Below are positions 1 through 8,656 of a stretch of DNA of 37,326 nt, piece after piece. The DNA is from an uncultured Bacteroidales bacterium. GTDB taxonomy: Bacteria; Bacteroidota; Bacteroidia; Bacteroidales; Muribaculaceae. The notes beneath the pieces are model-generated. The model was not told where the DNA came from, did not search any database, and worked only from the letters and a program-made list of their open reading frames with translations. The number at the start of each line of letters is the position of its first letter. Within the stretch, counting starts at the first letter, position 1. Location of the stretch: NCBI GenBank assembly GCA_900547755.1, contig URIC01000016.1, forward strand, positions 1 to 37,326. Direction: 5' to 3'. The position numbers and the translations under genes are program-made.

Positions 1-1
1 T

Positions 2-604
2 TCCGATGACAAGGACGAGCCGGATGTGCCCGAACAGGTTTTCACCGATGTCTTGCAAAAGGACAAGGCTGCCGGCTCCATATCCCAAGAGGAGTTCAAG
101 GAGAAAGTCATGAACAGGGTCTGGACCTTTATATATAAAAGCGATGCTGATTGGGGTTGGCTTGACGTCGACGGGAATACGTATGACGACAGTCTTTTTT
201 CGCCTACAGGTTGGAACGCCCATCAGGCACATTATTTTGATAAAGAGAAGTATGTCGATTTTCTGAATATGGGTCCCGGATTCGTTAATAACAATCCCTA
301 TCGCAGAGTGAATCATCCTTACAGATATGACTCATCTACCGGCATGGTGTATGTGGAAGGGGATGAACCACGTCTGTTATTCTACATAGAATCGGTGGAT
401 GGAGATGAAATGGTGATTCATGAAAGCTACACGAATTGGACAGCTCGGGTGAATTGGAATGAACCGGATGAACCGGCTGTTTATTTCAAGGACCCGGGAG
501 AGGGAGGATATAATATATGCGCACGTATAGTTCTGAGAGCCGTTCCGGAAGACAAGGCCCAGAAATACTGGTGGGACAAGTACAAACCCGAGGGAGAATG
601 GTAA
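2..604 (+). CDS. Secreted lipoprotein of unknown function, 5' end outside the window
   Basis: The reading frame is open to the left edge. A GTG lies at 26, but the frame continues upstream as S-D-D-K-D-E-P-D, an acidic hydrophilic linker of the kind that directly follows the acylated cysteine in Bacteroidetes lipoproteins. The first base of the window (t) would fit the last base of a TGT cysteine codon, so nearly all of the mature protein is probably present and only the signal peptide is missing (inference). The visible 200 or so residues are rich in Trp, Tyr, Asp and Glu with alternating short hydrophobic stretches, as in a small beta-rich domain. I see no catalytic motif and do not recognise the family. 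Base composition looks lower in GC than topA downstream. Two hairpins follow the stop codon. Confidence 0.7.
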   Translation, partial: SDDKDEPDVPEQVFTDVLQKDKAAGSISQEEFKEKVMNRVWTFIYKSDADWGWLDVDGNTYDDSLFSPTGWNAHQAHYFDKEKYVDFLNMGPGFVNNNPYRRVNHPYRYDSSTGMVYVEGDEPRLLFYIESVDGDEMVIHESYTNWTARVNWNEPDEPAVYFKDPGEGGYNICARIVLRAVPEDKAQKYWWDKYKPEGEW

Positions 605-634
605 AAAAGGCCTTATCCGTCCGAAAGTAAATAG

Positions 635-703
635 CCATGCGGGCTGTGAGTCCGCATGGAATGAATAGCCAAGTCCCGCGAAACGCAGCGATGCCTCGCG
701 GGA
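635..703 (+). terminator. Two consecutive hairpins after the lipoprotein gene
   Basis: The first has 8-bp arms CCATGCGG (635-642) and CCGCATGG (652-659). The second has 8-bp arms TCCCGCGA (674-681) and TCGCGGGA (696-703), followed by TTTG. Neither has a long T tract, so termination is plausible but not certain. The remainder of 605-887 holds the topA promoter and otherwise nothing I recognise. Confidence 0.45.
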
Positions 704-812
704 TTTGTCGTCGGTGTGAATAGTACCTTCCTAAAGGGGGCTTTCAGGGTTTTTGCCTTAACAATTTTGGCCGGCCGATGTTTAAGGAATAGGTGGGGTT
801 AAAAAATTTTTG

Positions 813-820
813 TACTTTTG
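813..820 (+). promoter_or_regulatory. Putative -7 element of the topA promoter
   Basis: TACTTTTG matches the Bacteroidetes -7 consensus TAnnTTTG and predicts a start near 826, about 60 nt before the topA ATG. I see no good -33 TTTG at the usual 19-21 bp spacing, so the call rests on the -7 element and its position. Confidence 0.5.
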
Positions 821-887
821 TGCGCGAAATCTGACAGCGACGTCCCCGGGGCGACTGTCTGCCGAGCGTGTGGAGCGCAGCTGAAAT

Positions 888-3221
888 ATGAAGAATTTAG
901 TTATAGTAGAGTCGCCGGCCAAGGCGAAAACCATAGAGAAGTTTTTGGGCAAGGATTACAAGGTGATGTCAAGTTTCGGTCATATACGTGACTTGCGCAA
1001 GAAGGACTTCAGTATCGACATAGACGATAATTTCAAGCCGGTGTACGAAATACCGACTGAGAAGAAGGACCTGGTCTCTGAACTGAAGGCCGCCGCCGCC
1101 AAGGCGGACACTGTATGGCTGGCTTCCGATGAAGACCTTGAGGGAGAGGCCATAGCCTGGCATCTGTATGAGGTGCTGGGGCTGAAGCCTGAGAATACAC
1201 ACCGCATAGTTTTCCATGAGATTACCAAGCCGGCCATTCTCCATGCCATAGAGACTCCGCGAGACATAGACATGAACCGCGTCAATGCACAGCAGGCGCG
1301 CCGCGTGTTGGACCGCATAGTGGGCTTCGAGCTGTCGCCCGTACTCTGGAAAAAGATTAAGCCGGCGCTCTCGGCCGGACGTGTGCAGAGCGTCACCGCG
1401 CGTCTCATCTGCGAGAGAGAGAGGGAGATACAGGCCTTCAGGCCTATGCCGTATTTCCGTGTGACCGGCACATTCGATGTCCCGGGCAAGCGGCTGCCCG
1501 TGAGGTGCGAACTTTCCAAGCGACTCCCCTCCGAAGATGAGGCCCGGGAGTTCCTGGACCGTTGTGCGCAGGCGGAGTTTACCGTGGGCGATGTCTCCGT
1601 AAAGCCGGTGAAACGCTCGCCGGCCCCTCCGTTCACCACCTCGACCCTTCAGCAGGAAGCCACCCGCAAGCTGGGATTTACCGTTTCCCAGACAATGATG
1701 GTGGCCCAGCACCTGTACGAGGCGGGTCTCATCACCTATATGCGTACGGACTCTCTCAACCTGTCGGACCTGGCGCTTGCCGACATAGCCGGGCACATAG
1801 CTTCCGACTGGGGCGACGAGTATCTGCACACGCGCCGTTATCACACCAAGTCGAAGGGGGCGCAGGAAGCCCACGAGGCTATACGTCCCACATACATAGA
1901 CAGGGCGCAGATAGAGGGTACCGTTCAGGAGAAACGTCTCTATCAGCTGATACGCAACCGCACGCTGGCCTCCCAGATGGCGGACGCGCTCCTGGAGAAG
2001 ACTACCGTGGAAATCAATATCTCCACCCGCCCGGAGACTTTCTCCACCAAGGGGGAGGTAGTCAAGTTCGATGGTTTTCTTAAGGTGTACAACCTGGACG
2101 AGGATGACTCCAACGGCTCCAAGCTCCCGGCTATGAGCGCGGGTATGCGGCTGACACCCGAGACGGTGACAGCCACCGAGCGCTTCACCCAGCCCCCGGC
2201 CCGCTACAACGAGGGCTCGCTGGTCAAAAAAATGGAGGAGATAGGAATAGGACGACCCTCCACTTATGCGGCCACTATCTCCACTATCCAGGGGCGCGAC
2301 TATGTGGAGCGCGGCCATTCGGAGGGGCATAAGCGCGAATATACCGTGCTGACGCTGACCCCGGCAGGAGTGTCCCGCACCGTCGAGACCGAGACCACCG
2401 GCTCGGACAAGGGGAGTCTCGTCCCTACCGATGTGGGAATGGTGGTGAACGACTTCCTGACAGAGTTTTTCCCCGATATAATGGACTACAATTTCACTGC
2501 CAACATAGAGGAGAAATTCGATGACATAAGCGAGGGCAAGCTGGCCTGGCAGGACGAGATGTCTGACTTCTACGGCAATTTCCACCCGGACATCGACAAA
2601 ATCAGTTCCATGCGCATGGAACACAAGGTGGGCGAGCGGGTGCTCGGCACCGACCCCAGGACGGGGCGGCGCGTGAGCGTGAAAATAGGCCGCTTCGGTC
2701 CCATGGTCCAGATAGGGGAGACGACCGATGAGGAGAAACCCCTGTTCGCCTCACTGCTCGCAGAACAGAGCATGGCCTCCATAACCCTGGAGGAGGCGCT
2801 TAAGCTCTTCGACCTGCCCCGTAATGTGGGCGAGTTCGAAGGAAAGGGCGTCACGGCGGCCATAGGGCGCTTCGGTCCCTATATCCGGCATGACGGCAAG
2901 TTCGTGAGCATACCCAAGGAGCTGACACCGCAGGGCATCACCTTGGAGGAGGCTGTGGCGTTGATACAGAAGAAGCGTCAGGACGAGGCCAACAAGTTGG
3001 TGAAGGAGTTCCCGGAAATTCCCGGTCTGCAGGTGCTGAACGGCCGCTACGGCGTGTATATAGCTTACAAGCCTGAGGGAGCCAAGAAGGCAGTCAATTA
3101 CAAGATACCCAAAGACATGGACGCTGCCGCCCTGACGGCGGAGGAGGCCCGTGAGCTGATGGCCAGGCAAGATGCGGCTCCCGCCAAGCCCAAATCCAGT
3201 CGTCGCAAGACCTCGAAATGA
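888..3221 (+). CDS. topA: DNA topoisomerase I (type IA)
   Basis: This cytoplasmic enzyme relaxes negative supercoils by cutting one strand through a 5'-phosphotyrosine. The start MKNLVIVESPAKAKTIEKFL is the classic TOPRIM opening. The catalytic tyrosine lies in GLITYMRTDS at Y284, and the DNA-gate signature PPARYNEGSLVKKMEEIGIG follows. The C terminus has no zinc-finger cysteines. Instead it carries repeats of the GRFGP/GRYGV type (about residues 595-745) and a basic Lys/Arg tail, as is usual in Bacteroidetes. Its 777 residues are a normal length for that group. One oddity is that the metal-binding motif reads D81-E-D83-L84-E85 where the family almost always has DxDRE, so arginine is replaced by leucine (CTT). 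A strong hairpin terminator follows. The gene appears monocistronic. Confidence 0.97.
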   Translation: MKNLVIVESPAKAKTIEKFLGKDYKVMSSFGHIRDLRKKDFSIDIDDNFKPVYEIPTEKKDLVSELKAAAAKADTVWLASDEDLEGEAIAWHLYEVLGLKPENTHRIVFHEITKPAILHAIETPRDIDMNRVNAQQARRVLDRIVGFELSPVLWKKIKPALSAGRVQSVTARLICEREREIQAFRPMPYFRVTGTFDVPGKRLPVRCELSKRLPSEDEAREFLDRCAQAEFTVGDVSVKPVKRSPAPPFTTSTLQQEATRKLGFTVSQTMMVAQHLYEAGLITYMRTDSLNLSDLALADIAGHIASDWGDEYLHTRRYHTKSKGAQEAHEAIRPTYIDRAQIEGTVQEKRLYQLIRNRTLASQMADALLEKTTVEINISTRPETFSTKGEVVKFDGFLKVYNLDEDDSNGSKLPAMSAGMRLTPETVTATERFTQPPARYNEGSLVKKMEEIGIGRPSTYAATISTIQGRDYVERGHSEGHKREYTVLTLTPAGVSRTVETETTGSDKGSLVPTDVGMVVNDFLTEFFPDIMDYNFTANIEEKFDDISEGKLAWQDEMSDFYGNFHPDIDKISSMRMEHKVGERVLGTDPRTGRRVSVKIGRFGPMVQIGETTDEEKPLFASLLAEQSMASITLEEALKLFDLPRNVGEFEGKGVTAAIGRFGPYIRHDGKFVSIPKELTPQGITLEEAVALIQKKRQDEANKLVKEFPEIPGLQVLNGRYGVYIAYKPEGAKKAVNYKIPKDMDAAALTAEEARELMARQDAAPAKPKSSRRKTSK

Positions 3222-3264
3222 CAATATAGACTTGCGTGGTCTTCTGACCCGCAAGGACTAAAAT

Positions 3265-3298
3265 GTAAAAAAGCAGCGGAACTCCGCTGCTTTTTTAC
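3265..3298. terminator. Bidirectional rho-independent terminator between topA and the convergent surface-protein gene
   Basis: A perfect 16-bp inverted repeat: the left arm 3265-3280 contains AAAAAAGCAGCGGA and the right arm 3283-3298 contains TCCGCTGCTTTTTT, separated by two bases. It has a T run on both strands, so it can stop transcription from topA and from the gene ending at 3316. Confidence 0.9.
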
Positions 3299-3315
3299 GT
3301 CACTTAGGTTTTATA

Positions 3316-6300
3316 TTACTTGATTATCACTTGCTCTGCTTTGCCTTCGAGGACCCGGATGTATATGCCGGGTGTCGGATTGGGGACACGTATGCCCTGG
3401 AGGTTAAAGTAAACGGGCGTGGAACCGATGCCTGCCTCGGCGGATGTGATGCCGGAGACTGTGGGGGTGACTTCGGCTGTGGGCATGGACTCGCCCTGAG
3501 CGTAGAGAGCGGTGACGCGATATTTGCAGTCGGCGTCACCCGTGGCATCGGCGTAGGATGTGCCGGATATCGGCTCGCTGTTCAGCGGCTGGCCGTTACG
3601 GTATAGGTTGTAGCCTTTAAGGGCGAAGCGCTCGGATGCGGGGGCCGCCTGGAAGGTGACATCGTCCACAAGGAGCATGAAGCCGTTCTCGCTGCAGGCA
3701 CGGATGGCGAAGCGGCGGGCCCCTTCGGGCAGGTCGGCCTCCAGCAGAGTCCAGTCTTGCGGCAGTTCTTGTGCGGGGAGTGCCGTTTTGAAGTCTCTTG
3801 GGTCGGTAGAGCCGGTGCTGTACAGGATTTCCACTTTCTCGGGAGAGGAGGCGGCGAAGCTGCGGGCGTAGAGACTGACTTTCTGAGCGTCGCCGCTGAG
3901 GAGGGGCGAGATGGCCCAGTCGTCGATGGCGCCAAGGTCCCAGCGCAGCAGGGCTGCCAGGAATTTGTCGCCGGAATGGGGAGCGAACTGAGTGCCGAGA
4001 CCCAGTTCGGCGGGTGTGAAGATGAAGAAGGATGAGGGAGTGTAGTTGTTCACTATTCCGGGAATGACGAACTCGTTGAAGCCGCCCACACATTCACCGT
4101 CCACATCTATCAGCTGCCATTCGGAAAGGATGTGGGCGAAGTCCGCGGCATCCTCGAAGCCTTCGGTCATGACGGTCGCCTCGTCGCTCAGCTCAGGAGC
4201 GGTCCAGCCGAGGGCCACGCCTTCGGAGCCGGAAGCGGCGGCCAGTCCGGAGGGCATCGGGTTACGGTTGGCGACAGGGGTTACCGAATATGTGTCGGAT
4301 TCGTTGTTGGCCATATCCCGGTCATCCGGTAAGTTTACGATGACTTTCACATTAAATGAATCGGTGGCGAGGGCGCTTACGGTATGCGAGAATGAGATTT
4401 CCTGAGCCTCGTCGCTGCCGAGGGTATTGCCGGAGATGGTCTGTACCACCTTGCCGTTCTCAATCAGGTCGGCGGTCCAGCCGGAGGCATCCTCGGAGCC
4501 TCTGTTCATGACCTTGGCGGTGACGGTATAGTCGGTGCCGTTGAAGGCGTATATGGGAACAGCCACATCTTGCAGGGCGAGGTCGAAGTCAATCATATCG
4601 CCGGCCTGAATATTGTCCAGCATCACATAGTTGAAACTGAGGACAGTGCCGGTGATGCGGAACTCTATGTCATCGTCTATGAAATCGGTAAGAGGCACAT
4701 ATCCGCGCACCCAACCTGGCGTAGCGGAGAACTCGGCCAGTTCGGCCACGGTGCAGCTTAAGACGGTCTTGAACTCCGTCTCCTCGCCGCTGCGGCGTAC
4801 ACCTACTTCAATCAGGTTGGTGTCAAGGTCTTTCTGAGCGCTGACCAGGTTGTATGTGTAGAAGGATATGCCGGGGTTGACGGTATTTCTGAGACTGAGC
4901 TTGCCGGATTGTATGAAGGCTGATTTTTCCTGGTTGCAGCGCATGGCCAGGTATCCGTTGTCTCCGTCGAAAGAGCTGCAGGATTTGATGGTGTTGTCCG
5001 AAAAGACGGTATTTCGCTCGTAGTCGCCTCCGAGCAGCCAGAGGTTGTGCATGGAAACCCATGAGAAAGACTCCTTGATGGATTCGTAAGGTGTGCCCAC
5101 GGGTATTTTGTCCGACACGGTGCGTTCCCCTTCGCCTGCCGGAGAGACGGCGCGTATGGCGAAAGCGGCGAAGTCCTGTTCCTCCTCCGGACTTACCCAG
5201 TCTACGGTCAGGGAGTTCTCTGTGAGACCGGTGCGGTACAGGTTCCATTCGTAGAACTCTGCGTCGAATTTATATACGTCGTAGCTTACATTGTCTCCAA
5301 GAGGTTTGCCGTTAAGGTCTTCGGAGACCGGCTCCCACTCCACATATACCTGTCCGGGCTTCTCTGTCTCGCGGATGTTTACGGCAGCGGGGGCTTTGGG
5401 GAGGTCAAGGCCGTCGGTGACGGACAATTCATCTATGAACAGGTAATATTTGTCCGGTTCGGAGATACAGTGTATGCCTACGAAGTATCGGCCGTCGGCC
5501 TGGGGGGTGATGACGGCGTGGTAGTCCTGCGGAGTCACTTCGGTGACGACGGTAGGGGCGATGAGTCCGTCGACCATTCCTTCGGGGGTATTGTCAGTGC
5601 CGAATTTCACCTCGAAAGTCTCCGGGCAGTCGGTCTGTGTGATGCCGAGCCGCACACGCAGCGAGTAGACTGCGCCGGCCTTGAGGTCAATGGCCGGGGA
5701 GATAAGCCAGTCGTCCATGGGTGTTATATGGTCGGTGTTATACGGGGCGCGTACTCCGTTGCGTACCTTTGTGTCCCATATCCATGTGCGGCCATCGTCG
5801 TTGGCATCTACGACCGTGTATCCGTCAAGCGAGGATTTGTCGTTCAGGAAGTTGGTGAAGAAGGGTACAGCGGCGGTGCCGAGGGCGAGAGTGTTGCTGT
5901 AGGCTATGTCCGACATACTTCCGTTGTTGAAGGCGCGTACCGAATATCGGAGGCAGACAGGCGCCGAGGGTTCTGTAAAGGCCTCGGTGTAGGATGTGCC
6001 GCTGAGGCCGGATGCGGCTACGGTGCCGTCTGCGCGTGTCACGGAATATGTGACGTTCTTCCGGTCTATATATCCGCCATCGGCGGAGGTGGTTACGGGT
6101 GTCCAGACCAGGTGTATGAATCCGTCGGAATACGTGGCTTTCACGTCAGCGGGAGCGGAGGGGGTGCCGAAGCCGACATATCGGTCTACAGAGGTCTTGG
6201 GCGATAATCCGGCGCTGTTGGAAGTCTGCAGCGTGAATGTGTGCAGTCCGGTGGAAGGAACGCTTACGGGAATACTCAGCAGGGTGCCGACCGCCACATT

Positions 6301-7308
6301 GCCTGAAGCCACTTCGCGGCCGTCCCGGCTCAGAGAGTAGGATACATTGCCGGAGGCCGGTTCCCCGTCGAATGTGGTGGCCGGTATGTCGGCGGTGACG
6401 TTTCCTGAGAGGGAACCTTCCGGGAACTCGGCTTTGAGGTTCAGAGGCTTGGCCGGAGCTTTAGGCTGTGCGGCAGGACCTGCGGAGACGAGCCCCACCA
6501 CTTGTTCGGCATCGGGGAAGAGGTAGACTTGGGTGGCATGACCGTCGTTTAGGCTGACCTCGTAGAGCGCGCCGCTTTCGTCCGGGGCGTTGACTGTCCA
6601 GAACATACGGTCGGAGTCTTTGTCTATGGTAGCGGAGCTGAGGTAGTGGGGCAGACATCCGGTGTCGCCTACTGTAGAGTAGGAAGCATCCTGTTTGTTT
6701 ACCTTGAGCAGACGTGCGCCGGTGACTGTGGAGGAAGCGTCCCTGTCACGTGTAATGGCCCAGAGCTGACCTTTTGAGTCACATCCCAGGGCGGCTATCT
6801 CGCAGTCGAAGTCACCTATGCGTCTGGAGTCTGCCGTAGTCTGTGTGAATGTAAGCACGGATAACTGATACCCGTTGCCTGCCTTGTCGTAAGTGGCGGC
6901 GTATGTAAGTCCGGAAACGGGGTCTACGGCGCAGTCTATGGCCACCTGCGAGCAGTCCTGTGAGGAGAATGTATTAATCAGCCGGCCTGTATTGGCGTCG
7001 CAGACCAGATGGGAGACAAAGTAACCGTCTTCAAGGCGAATACGTTCAGATGAGAAATAATAATCTCCCTGCACGAAATTACCGAAAGTGCCGGCAGTGC
7101 CGAAAGACAGGGGCGTGAGGATTTCAAACTTTTCGTCGTGTGCCGCAGGTATCCGGTATATGCCCTGCGCGGGATTGTCCTCATCCCAGGCCTGGGATGA
7201 AAGCACACTGCCTTTCAGGAGCGGTATAGGGCCGGAAGCGGCCGTGGCCGGGAGTGCCGGAGATAAATAGGCTGCGGACAGAGCCGCGATAAAGTAGATT
7301 TGTTTCAT
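3316..7308 (-). CDS. Giant modular T9SS-type surface protein (fibronectin III and cleaved-adhesin-like domains)
   Basis: The protein has 1330 residues. A signal peptide (about 1-24, ending ALPATAA) is followed by a region of repeated short beta blades that resembles a propeller (about 30-280). Fibronectin III-like modules and three jelly-roll modules follow, of the cleaved-adhesin/choice-of-anchor J kind, recognisable by DDWLISPAIDL near 535 and the DDWAISPLL form near 1150. A CARDB-like module lies near 905-1010. The end, YFNLQG-x-PGIYIRV-x-QVIIK, fits a type A T9SS sorting domain, so the protein is probably exported and anchored at the cell surface. Domain order is collinear with the protein at 23926-28503, so the two are paralogs. 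Adhesion or glycan/protein binding is the likely role (inference). No catalytic motif is seen. The gene lies 49 bp downstream of the glycosyltransferase, and an 8-codon ORF overlaps its start. Confidence 0.85.
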   Translation of the reverse strand: MKQIYFIAALSAAYLSPALPATAASGPIPLLKGSVLSSQAWDEDNPAQGIYRIPAAHDEKFEILTPLSFGTAGTFGNFVQGDYYFSSERIRLEDGYFVSHLVCDANTGRLINTFSSQDCSQVAIDCAVDPVSGLTYAATYDKAGNGYQLSVLTFTQTTADSRRIGDFDCEIAALGCDSKGQLWAITRDRDASSTVTGARLLKVNKQDASYSTVGDTGCLPHYLSSATIDKDSDRMFWTVNAPDESGALYEVSLNDGHATQVYLFPDAEQVVGLVSAGPAAQPKAPAKPLNLKAEFPEGSLSGNVTADIPATTFDGEPASGNVSYSLSRDGREVASGNVAVGTLLSIPVSVPSTGLHTFTLQTSNSAGLSPKTSVDRYVGFGTPSAPADVKATYSDGFIHLVWTPVTTSADGGYIDRKNVTYSVTRADGTVAASGLSGTSYTEAFTEPSAPVCLRYSVRAFNNGSMSDIAYSNTLALGTAAVPFFTNFLNDKSSLDGYTVVDANDDGRTWIWDTKVRNGVRAPYNTDHITPMDDWLISPAIDLKAGAVYSLRVRLGITQTDCPETFEVKFGTDNTPEGMVDGLIAPTVVTEVTPQDYHAVITPQADGRYFVGIHCISEPDKYYLFIDELSVTDGLDLPKAPAAVNIRETEKPGQVYVEWEPVSEDLNGKPLGDNVSYDVYKFDAEFYEWNLYRTGLTENSLTVDWVSPEEEQDFAAFAIRAVSPAGEGERTVSDKIPVGTPYESIKESFSWVSMHNLWLLGGDYERNTVFSDNTIKSCSSFDGDNGYLAMRCNQEKSAFIQSGKLSLRNTVNPGISFYTYNLVSAQKDLDTNLIEVGVRRSGEETEFKTVLSCTVAELAEFSATPGWVRGYVPLTDFIDDDIEFRITGTVLSFNYVMLDNIQAGDMIDFDLALQDVAVPIYAFNGTDYTVTAKVMNRGSEDASGWTADLIENGKVVQTISGNTLGSDEAQEISFSHTVSALATDSFNVKVIVNLPDDRDMANNESDTYSVTPVANRNPMPSGLAAASGSEGVALGWTAPELSDEATVMTEGFEDAADFAHILSEWQLIDVDGECVGGFNEFVIPGIVNNYTPSSFFIFTPAELGLGTQFAPHSGDKFLAALLRWDLGAIDDWAISPLLSGDAQKVSLYARSFAASSPEKVEILYSTGSTDPRDFKTALPAQELPQDWTLLEADLPEGARRFAIRACSENGFMLLVDDVTFQAAPASERFALKGYNLYRNGQPLNSEPISGTSYADATGDADCKYRVTALYAQGESMPTAEVTPTVSGITSAEAGIGSTPVYFNLQGIRVPNPTPGIYIRVLEGKAEQVIIK

Positions 7309-7333
7309 TTATAGTTGATATGTTTCATTTATA
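7301..7333 (-). repeat. Duplicated start region creating an 8-codon upstream ORF
   Basis: A 13-bp direct repeat (TGTTTCATTTATA on the plus strand) occurs at 7301-7313 and 7321-7333. On the minus strand each copy contains an ATG. The upstream ATG at 7328 opens M-K-H-I-N-Y-K and stops with a TGA (7307-7305) that overlaps the ATG of the 1330-residue gene in an ATGA junction. This arrangement would allow translational coupling. It may also be a neutral 20-bp duplication. Confidence 0.5.
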
Positions 7334-7357
7334 TAGGCGTTGATTTCAAACGACATC

Positions 7358-8503
7358 TTACATCAGCGAGGCGTAAACTCCGAGGGTCTGCTGGGCGATG
7401 TGGTCCCAGTTGTATGGGGTTAGGTCATAATTGCGGAGCAGCGGTTCCTGCCGTGTCTTAGCTTCGAGCGCATCGCGCAGACGGGCCAGGTCTGTATGGG
7501 TGTCGGTCATGTCCAGATGGAAAAAGTCGGAAGGAAGGAGCTGGGCGAGCCTGTTTGCCGGAATGTCGCTGACAAGGGTGTCCAGGCCGTAGCTCATGGC
7601 CTCTAACAGGGAGATTGGGAGTCCCTCGTGAGAGGAGGGGAGGATAAACAGGCGGCTGTGGGACATGACCTGGCGCAACTGCTCTCCCCGGATGAATCCT
7701 GTAAGCACGGCTCCGGCATCGGCGGCCTGCTTCTTCAGGGAGCGGGAATAATCGTCCTCATGGTCGGCGTCGCCGGCTATGCACAGCCGTATTCCTCTGG
7801 CCGGCAGGGAGGAAGTGCGCCATGCCTCCACAAGGAGATGGAAATTCTTCTCCGGAACGAATCGGCCCAAGGCCAGCGCATACTTGCCGCTTTCCAGGCC
7901 AAGGCTTTCGGTGTAGTCGGAGGCTGTGGCGCGTCTGGGAGCAGGCACTCCGTTGAATATGAGGTGGGTGTCCCGGCGGGAATACTTGTCGGCCAGGATG
8001 TCGGCTATCACCTGCGAGATGACTATGACCTCGTTGCTGCGCCGCGCGCCCCATTTCTCGCCCAGCCGGAGTACTTTCTTGGCCAAGGAGCCCCATTTGC
8101 CACGGTCGTAGTCGGGTCCATGATTGGTAGTGACCACCTTCATGCCGAGCAGACGTGCGAGGGGAACCATCAGCGAGGGGCCGATAGCGTGTATGTGCAG
8201 GACATCGGGCCTGAGACGGCGTGCGCGGAGCACGGCCAGGAAGGTGTGCAGCGCCGCTTCAATGCTTTTGAGGCGGGGAGCATATACGTCAATTAGACGT
8301 ACTCCTTTGTATGTCAGAGGTCTGCCTGCCTTGCGCGCAGCCTTGGCCTCTTCTCGCATCCGAGGGGTGAGATAGCAGGAGCGACGTATCACCGTCACCT
8401 CATGGCCCAAAGCCGCGATGCGCGGATAAAGCTCTTCACAATGGGTCTCCACACCTCCTTGAATGCCGGGGATACCCCGTGTTCCTGTCACTACAATTCG
8501 CAT
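7358..8503 (-). CDS. Family 4 glycosyltransferase (GT-B fold, DUF1972-type N terminus)
   Basis: This predicted cytoplasmic glycosyltransferase transfers a sugar from a nucleotide donor in cell-surface polysaccharide synthesis. The N terminus MRIVVTGTRGIPGIQGGVET is the signature of the DUF1972/WcaI-like acceptor domain, with the GGVET glycine-rich loop. The C-terminal GT1-type donor domain has ALGRFVPEKNFHLLVEAW (about 212-229) and the donor-binding SSHEGLPISLLEAMSYG with the E-x7-E pair. Length (381 aa) is normal for the family. It is not inside a recognisable capsule cluster, since both neighbours are predicted secreted proteins. Donor and acceptor cannot be read from sequence. A role in glycan decoration of surface proteins is possible but speculative. 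Confidence 0.9.
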   Translation of the reverse strand: MRIVVTGTRGIPGIQGGVETHCEELYPRIAALGHEVTVIRRSCYLTPRMREEAKAARKAGRPLTYKGVRLIDVYAPRLKSIEAALHTFLAVLRARRLRPDVLHIHAIGPSLMVPLARLLGMKVVTTNHGPDYDRGKWGSLAKKVLRLGEKWGARRSNEVIVISQVIADILADKYSRRDTHLIFNGVPAPRRATASDYTESLGLESGKYALALGRFVPEKNFHLLVEAWRTSSLPARGIRLCIAGDADHEDDYSRSLKKQAADAGAVLTGFIRGEQLRQVMSHSRLFILPSSHEGLPISLLEAMSYGLDTLVSDIPANRLAQLLPSDFFHLDMTDTHTDLARLRDALEAKTRQEPLLRNYDLTPYNWDHIAQQTLGVYASLM

Positions 8504-8562
8504 ATCCGGAATCTGTCTTGATGCTGTCTTCGGAAAGACACAAATAATCTGCTTGTTTCGTA

Positions 8563-8602
8563 GCGGACGCGGCCCGTCGGTTCCCCGTCGGGCCGCGTCT
8601 GC
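8563..8602. terminator. Strong GC-rich hairpin between the M6 protease and glycosyltransferase genes
   Basis: Arms GCGGACGCGGCCCG (8563-8576) and CGGGCCGCGTCTGC (8589-8602) pair over 14 positions with one G-T pair, and a further CGG/CCG pairs inside the loop. No T tract follows on the minus strand, so this may be a terminator of the protease transcript or an mRNA-stabilising stem. The rest of 8504-8656 shows no clear -7 element for the glycosyltransferase. Confidence 0.5.
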
Positions 8603-8656
8603 ATTTGTTTGTGATTCAGTGAGTCAAATCTGTCAGGTATGACTTGCGTGGGTCTG

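Noticed and set aside
868..891. GTG-initiated 7-codon ORF overlapping the topA start in an ATGA junction
   Set aside because: A weak start codon without a ribosome site. Such overlaps arise easily because topA begins ATGAAG.
969..2624. 551-codon open frame antisense to topA; similar long antisense frames lie at 14553-15767, 16863-18551 and 33540-35156
   Set aside because: These mirror strongly codon-biased GC-rich genes. Their translations are low-complexity, rich in His, Gly, Leu and Arg, without domains, and the sense strands encode unmistakable proteins.
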